Source: Ohtaekwangia sp036786105 | GTDB lineage: Bacteria; Bacteroidota; Bacteroidia; Cytophagales; Cyclobacteriaceae | Assembly: GCF_036786105.1 (NCBI RefSeq) | Contig: NZ_DAIQRQ010000002.1 | Span: 1-64,000, forward strand | Direction of reading: 5' to 3' | DNA: 64,000 bases | Shown here: positions 60,873 through 64,000 of the stretch, piece after piece | Layout: every line of letters begins with the position of its first letter | Numbering within the stretch: position 1 is the stretch's first letter | The notes under the pieces: model-generated | Told to the model about the DNA's origin: nothing | Database searches by the model: none | The model's input: only the letters and a program-made list of their open reading frames with translations | Position numbers and translations under genes: made by a program

Positions 60873-61487
60873 TTAATGGTGAAGCTCGAACGAATTGGCT
60901 TCTTCATCTTTGGGCAGTGACGATGGATCGAAAAGAAACTCTTTCAATACTTCCCAAATCTTTCCATTGTGTTTGAGCAGAACAATACTCTCTACATCAA
61001 AGCGAGCGGAGAACTTTCGTTTCTGAAATTCTTCCCAGGCTTTTTCAAACATAGGTTTTTTCAGATCACGGAAAGCCAGCGTCATGTGCGGATGAAAGGG
61101 CAGATCTTTATACGCAGCATTAAACAGATTTAACTCGCGTTTGCAAAAACGGTGAAGCTCTTTGCTGAGCAGTGTAAGGGCATCGTTGGGTTGAACATCA
61201 ATGAAGATTACACGTGGTGCAAACGCACTGAAATCCTGGAGCTCTATTTTGAAAGAAGGTCTGCCGAGTGCAAATTTAGCGAAGGCAAGCATCAACTCAT
61301 TTTCTTTCTCTTCCTTCCATTTGAAAGGCATGTGCAGTGTAATGTGGGGAGGAGAGTTTAATGAAGCCTTGCTATTGTACTGCTCGCGGAAATAATTTTT
61401 CAACCGCAGGGCATCATCCGCGATGGGTGGTGGCGGAACAAGGGCGATGAAATATTGCTTCAGCTTCTCTTCGCTTCGACCTGGCAT
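60873..61487 (-). CDS. 2'-5' RNA ligase-family (LigT/ThpR-like) protein
   Basis: 204 residues. Two HxT motifs, H48-I-T50 in PPHITLHMPF and H134-M-T136 in FHPHMTLAFR, are the catalytic marks of the 2H phosphoesterase/LigT family. Likely hydrolyses 2',3'-cyclic phosphate of RNA or small nucleotides; the natural substrate is unknown. The gene overlaps the 3' end of the epimerase gene upstream on the same strand by 28 bases, implying coupling. Confidence 0.85.
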   Translation of the reverse strand: MPGRSEEKLKQYFIALVPPPPIADDALRLKNYFREQYNSKASLNSPPHITLHMPFKWKEEKENELMLAFAKFALGRPSFKIELQDFSAFAPRVIFIDVQPNDALTLLSKELHRFCKRELNLFNAAYKDLPFHPHMTLAFRDLKKPMFEKAWEEFQKRKFSARFDVESIVLLKHNGKIWEVLKEFLFDPSSLPKDEEANSFELHH

Positions 61488-62386
61488 AAATCTTCAAGTG
61501 CAGCTTTCAGGTCTGGAAATTCGAAAACAAATTCTTCATCTAATAATCTTTGCGGATAAACTTTTCTGCTTTTTAGCAGCAGCTCTGTTTCAGTACATAT
61601 TAACCGGGCGCCCAAAGCAAGCATCGGTACGGGCAACGGCAGGCCCACAGGCACCTTTGCTGCACCACGAAGTGTCTCCATAAAATGATGATTGGGCATG
61701 GGTTGTGGAGCGCAAACGTTATACACTCCAAGTACAGCATGCTGCATCAGCCAATCTACAATGCGGCAAAAATCACGGATGTGAAGCCAGCTTACAAACT
61801 GGTTGCCAGAACCCTGATGTCCGCCAAAGCCGATGCGCACCAGTCGCAACAGTGGCACCAATGCGCCCCCTCGCGTACTCAACACAATCGCAGTGCGAAG
61901 AACAACTTTCCGGGTACGCGGTGTAATTTCATTTTTGAAAGCAGACTCCCATTGCTGACAAACGTCCTCTGAAAAGTTGTTTCCAACGTCTCCGGTATAT
62001 TCGTCCATAAGCTTGGTATAGGAATCGCGATATATAGTTGCTGAGCTGGTGTTCAACCAAACGGTTGGCGGCACCATACATCGCCTTACGGCTTCGCCCA
62101 GTATACACGTAGTATCGAGCCTTGAACTATATATCTCTTTTCGATTGTGCTCAGTATAACGGCAGTTAACGGATTTACCACTCAGGTTAATCAGTGCCTC
62201 GGCACGCTCCAGTTCTAGCGCCCAGTTGCCCATCGTTTTGCCATCCCAATATACTTCCTTTACGAAAGATGAGCCTTTGCCAGGGTTACGCGTAAGTATA
62301 ACTACCTGCTTTTGCTGTGCAGTAAAATAATTTGCCAGTGCTCTGCCGAGGAAACCGCTGCCACCCGCTATAACAATGTGATTCAT
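61460..62386 (-). CDS. TIGR01777-type NAD(P)-binding epimerase-like protein (SDR39U1/YfcH family)
   Basis: 308 residues. Atypical extended SDR: NAD motif IAGGSGFLGRALANYF at 6-21, WDGKTMGNWALELERAEALINLSGKSVNCRYTEHNRKEIYSSR, the family block, then WLNTSSATIYRDS and the C-terminal domain of DUF1731 type ending RKVYPQRLLDEEFVFEFPDLKAALEDL. Enzymatic reaction of the family is unknown. Lies downstream of two small membrane proteins and the GbsR-type regulator; a hairpin separates it from the nearest of these. Confidence 0.88.
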   Translation of the reverse strand: MNHIVIAGGSGFLGRALANYFTAQQKQVVILTRNPGKGSSFVKEVYWDGKTMGNWALELERAEALINLSGKSVNCRYTEHNRKEIYSSRLDTTCILGEAVRRCMVPPTVWLNTSSATIYRDSYTKLMDEYTGDVGNNFSEDVCQQWESAFKNEITPRTRKVVLRTAIVLSTRGGALVPLLRLVRIGFGGHQGSGNQFVSWLHIRDFCRIVDWLMQHAVLGVYNVCAPQPMPNHHFMETLRGAAKVPVGLPLPVPMLALGARLICTETELLLKSRKVYPQRLLDEEFVFEFPDLKAALEDLCQVEAKRS

Positions 62387-62426
62387 AATGCCGGAATTTA
62401 AATTTTAGAAAGGATACTATAGATAC

Positions 62427-62450
62427 AGGGCATCGTTTAGCCGATGCCCT
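62427..62450 (-). terminator. Hairpin downstream of the 62462 membrane protein gene
   Basis: AGGGCATCG (62427-62435) and CGATGCCCT (62442-62450) form a perfect 9-bp stem with loop TTTAGC. No strong T-run on the minus strand, so it may be a partial terminator. Confidence 0.5.
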
Positions 62451-62461
62451 GCCGGAGAATG

Positions 62462-62824
62462 TTAAGCTGCAACTTTGTGTGCCTGCGCTTTTTTACGAAG
62501 ACTGAAAAATATAAAGAGATTAAAGAAGTGCATAGCACCCAACACAAGAATGATCCAGCCGATCTTCTGGCTCAGCATTTCGATCATGCTTTGTGTACTG
62601 TCAATCGTCTCCCAAACCTTCAGGGTATATACCGCGTAGCCAATGTTTATCAGGTAAAAGCCCACCAACAAAAGTTTGTTTACGCTATCGGCCAGAAGCG
62701 CATCCTGGTGAAATATTTCCAGGAGAAATACGCGACCATTGGTAAAGATCGTTCTGGCTACCCAGATGGTAAGAATAATGGTGACGGGCAGATAAATGCT
62801 GTAAGTTATTACGGTGTAGTTCAT
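62462..62824 (-). CDS. Small integral membrane protein
   Basis: 120 residues with three to four membrane helices: YTVITYSIYLPVTIILTIWVART, NKLLLVGFYLINIGYAVYTL and GWIILVLGAMHFFNLFIFFSLRK. No catalytic motifs. It follows another small membrane protein by 27 bases and the GbsR-type regulator upstream; the two are probably one transcription unit and may be repressed by that regulator. Function unknown. Confidence 0.7.
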   Translation of the reverse strand: MNYTVITYSIYLPVTIILTIWVARTIFTNGRVFLLEIFHQDALLADSVNKLLLVGFYLINIGYAVYTLKVWETIDSTQSMIEMLSQKIGWIILVLGAMHFFNLFIFFSLRKKAQAHKVAA

Positions 62825-62851
62825 AAAGTATATAGTTAGCGTTAAATGATT

Positions 62852-63247
62852 TCAGAAGCTAAGGTGTGGAAGAAAGCCGCGTTTGATCTTAGGAAAATAC
62901 CCGTTCAGGGTAATGACATAATAGTATATGCCTAAAGCCCAGGCCGGCAGGGTGAAGTAAAGTATACCGACCATCTCAGGGATGTGAATATATTCAGCCA
63001 GTACGCTGGCAAACACAAACAGCGACAGCAGGTAAACGACAGCCATTAACAGGTATCTTCTTCTTTGTGAGTTGCCTTTGGGATATGCAATGAGATGAAT
63101 CACACAACTAAGTACTTGCACCACACCAAGGTAGAATTGACAAGAAAGAAAGATCCAGATCAGATCCTCAGTAAAGAAGAATGAGGCAGTACAAACCAGT
63201 CCGGCTAAAAGCAACAGCGACTGTGCGAAAGTATCTATATATTTCAT
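62852..63247 (-). CDS. Small integral membrane protein next to the GbsR-type regulator
   Basis: 131 residues from ATG 63247. Four hydrophobic segments: FAQSLLLLAGLVCTASFFF, LIWIFLSCQFYLGVVQVLSCVIHLIAY, YLLMAVVYLLSLFVFASVLAEYI and LYFTLPAWALGIYYYVI. Unknown family. An operator-like palindrome at 63267-63286, nearly identical to the one over the regulator's own promoter, lies 20 bases before its start, which suggests direct control by that regulator. Confidence 0.7.
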   Translation of the reverse strand: MKYIDTFAQSLLLLAGLVCTASFFFTEDLIWIFLSCQFYLGVVQVLSCVIHLIAYPKGNSQRRRYLLMAVVYLLSLFVFASVLAEYIHIPEMVGILYFTLPAWALGIYYYVITLNGYFPKIKRGFLPHLSF

Positions 63248-63266
63248 ACTATTTATAATTTTGATA

Positions 63267-63286
63267 TTTTCAGAAAATATTGAAAG
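63267..63286. promoter_or_regulatory. Second operator-like palindrome, before the membrane-protein gene
   Basis: Read on the minus strand it is CTTTCAATATTTTCTGAAAA, which matches 17 of 20 positions of the sequence at 63839-63858. An exact inverted repeat ATATTTTC-A-GAAAATAT (63264-63280) overlaps it. Likely binding site of the GbsR/MarR-type regulator. Confidence 0.5.
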
Positions 63287-63306
63287 ATTATAATAAAAAA
63301 ATAGCA

Positions 63307-63810
63307 CTACTTCATCAGTTTCAATACTACGTTCCAGAACCAGCTTTCTTCCGATTTGATAAAGGTTTCCAGCAGGCCATCTGATTTTTCGGCAAAATTT
63401 TTCAGGTCTTTCACTACGCGTTTCAGTTCTTTGGTTTCTTCGCTTCCGTCAGACTGTACATCGTTTACTTCTCGCAGCACACGCAGGATCGGCTCAAGCT
63501 CGCGCTTTCTTCTTTCTTTGGCTACCTGCCGTGCCAATGACCATATATCTTTTTCTGACTTGAAGTATTCTTTACGCTCGCCCGGTATCAGTATACGGGA
63601 GATGATGCCCCAATCGAGCAACGCGCGAATGTTCATGTTTGCATTGCCACGGGAGATAGACAGTTCCTGCATGATCTCTTCTGTGGAGAGGGGCTTTGGA
63701 GAGATCATCAGCAATGCGTGAATCTGTGCCATGGTTTTATTGAGGCCCCAGCTATACCCGAGGTTTCCCCAGGCCTGGATCAGTTCTTCTTTTGCCTCCG
63801 TGTATTTCAT
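63307..63810 (-). CDS. GbsR/MarR-type transcriptional regulator
   Basis: 167 residues from ATG 63810. Winged helix of GbsR type: MKYTEAKEELIQAWGNLGYSWGLNKTMAQIHALLMISPKPLSTEEIMQELSISRGNANMNIRALLDWGIISRIL, with SISRGNANMNIRALLDWGII as the recognition helix and wing. The C-terminal part is a charged helix (LARQVAKERRKRELEPILRVLREV) for dimer formation. In Bacillus GbsR controls choline/glycine betaine genes; here the ligand is unknown. Its own promoter overlaps an operator-like palindrome, so it is probably autoregulated. Confidence 0.85.
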   Translation of the reverse strand: MKYTEAKEELIQAWGNLGYSWGLNKTMAQIHALLMISPKPLSTEEIMQELSISRGNANMNIRALLDWGIISRILIPGERKEYFKSEKDIWSLARQVAKERRKRELEPILRVLREVNDVQSDGSEETKELKRVVKDLKNFAEKSDGLLETFIKSEESWFWNVVLKLMK

Positions 63811-63815
63811 ACGGA

Positions 63816-63845
63816 CAAATCTACCAAAAGTTTTCAAACTTTCAA
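63816..63845 (-). promoter_or_regulatory. Promoter of the GbsR-type regulator gene
   Basis: On the minus strand TTG (63845-63843), a 19-base spacer and TAGATTTG (63823-63816) match the Bacteroidota consensus. Transcription would start within about five bases of the ATG at 63810, so the mRNA may be leaderless. The -33 TTG is inside the operator palindrome. Confidence 0.6.
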
Positions 63846-63860
63846 TACTTTTTGAAAGTT
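63837..63860. promoter_or_regulatory. Operator-like palindrome over the GbsR-type regulator promoter
   Basis: AACTTTCAA (63837-63845) and TTGAAAGTT (63852-63860) are perfect 9-bp inverted repeats with a 6-base spacer TACTTT. It covers the -33 region of the regulator's promoter. Related to the site at 63267-63286. Confidence 0.6.
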
Positions 63861-63872
63861 CGTATAAAAAGA

Positions 63873-63909
63873 AAACCCCGACTACTTGCAATCGGGGTTT
63901 CTTTTTTTT
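63873..63909. terminator. Terminator of the HU gene
   Basis: AAACCCCGA (63873-63881) and TCGGGGTTT (63892-63900) form a 9-bp stem with a 10-base loop; a T-run follows on both strands. It lies between the end of HU (minus) and the regulator promoter. Confidence 0.8.
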
Positions 63910-63923
63910 GATCTGTTATTTAA

Positions 63924-64000
63924 TTACAGTTTGCCTGAAAGCTCTTTGCTGGCTTTAAACTTAGCAACTTTCTTAGCTTTGATCTTGATAGTCTCCCCGG
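63924..64000 (-). CDS. C-terminal end of HU-family DNA-binding protein, truncated by window edge
   Basis: The minus strand reads GETIKIKAKKVAKFKA, SKELSGKL and TAA at 63926-63924, the typical last two dozen residues of an HU/IHF protein (family end 'PATGETIKIKAKKVPKFKAGKALKDAV'). Nucleoid-associated DNA-bending protein. The 5' part lies beyond the right edge. A strong terminator follows its stop. Confidence 0.85.
   Translation of the reverse strand, partial: GETIKIKAKKVAKFKASKELSGKL

Overview
The window looks like a chromosomal segment of a Bacteroidota bacterium, most likely of the order Cytophagales (inference from gene content, family resemblance and promoter style; no 16S rRNA gene is present). 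Several intergenic regions carry the Bacteroidota -7 promoter element TAnnTTTG, often with a TTG/TTTG about 19-21 bases upstream, and Shine-Dalgarno sequences are generally weak. Most genes are housekeeping or ordinary accessory genes. I see no rRNA, tRNA, insertion sequence or CRISPR array.

Layout. 1-700: the tail of what looks like a polymorphic-toxin locus, with a toxin C-terminal fragment, an acidic candidate immunity protein and a second, frameshifted Imm32-like immunity remnant, followed by a large secreted protein (743-2188). 2372-5274 (minus strand): hpf, a Xer-type recombinase, rpsU and an acyl-CoA dehydrogenase; a cluster of DnaA-box-like 9-mers lies between the recombinase gene and rpsU. 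5446-9752: nucleotide-sugar genes ugd, UDP-xylose synthase, rmlB and rmlA, which make UDP-glucuronate, UDP-xylose and dTDP-4-keto-6-deoxyglucose for surface glycans. 10500-15211: rimP-nusA-infB behind a strong promoter and a leader hairpin. 15314-21086: a tandem LAB_N membrane protein, two methyltransferases, a decayed NTF2-like gene, yajC, a YbbR-domain protein and coaE. 21160-26654: a complete RND efflux operon (adaptor, pump, TolC-like channel).

26751-36600: punA, a membrane zinc-ribbon protein, a hydrolase-dxs pair, scpA, a PLP-dependent dehydratase, a DPP-IV-like peptidase and a YpdA-like flavoprotein reductase. 36675-45520: lipoproteins, an orphan NarL-type response regulator, a lipid kinase, a TPR protein, a secreted amidohydrolase, a nitroreductase, a PrsW-like protease and a gene-poor, repeat-bearing stretch (42845-43519). 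45564-54285: a large GAF-domain protein, proC, tpx, rnr and a polyprenyl synthetase. 54405-60872: a NupG-like transporter with a Gfo/Idh/MocA oxidoreductase, small lipoproteins, a glycosyltransferase, a DMT transporter and a secreted tandem-YCII protein. 60873-64000 (minus strand): a LigT-like protein, a TIGR01777-like epimerase, two small membrane proteins, a GbsR/MarR-type regulator and, at the edge, the end of an HU gene.

The best candidates for something undescribed are the GbsR-type regulator with two near-identical operator-like palindromes (one over its own promoter, one before the next gene), the toxin/immunity relics at the left edge, the DnaA-box cluster, the rimP leader hairpin and the 792-residue GAF-domain protein. 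No single feature is unmistakably a new system.
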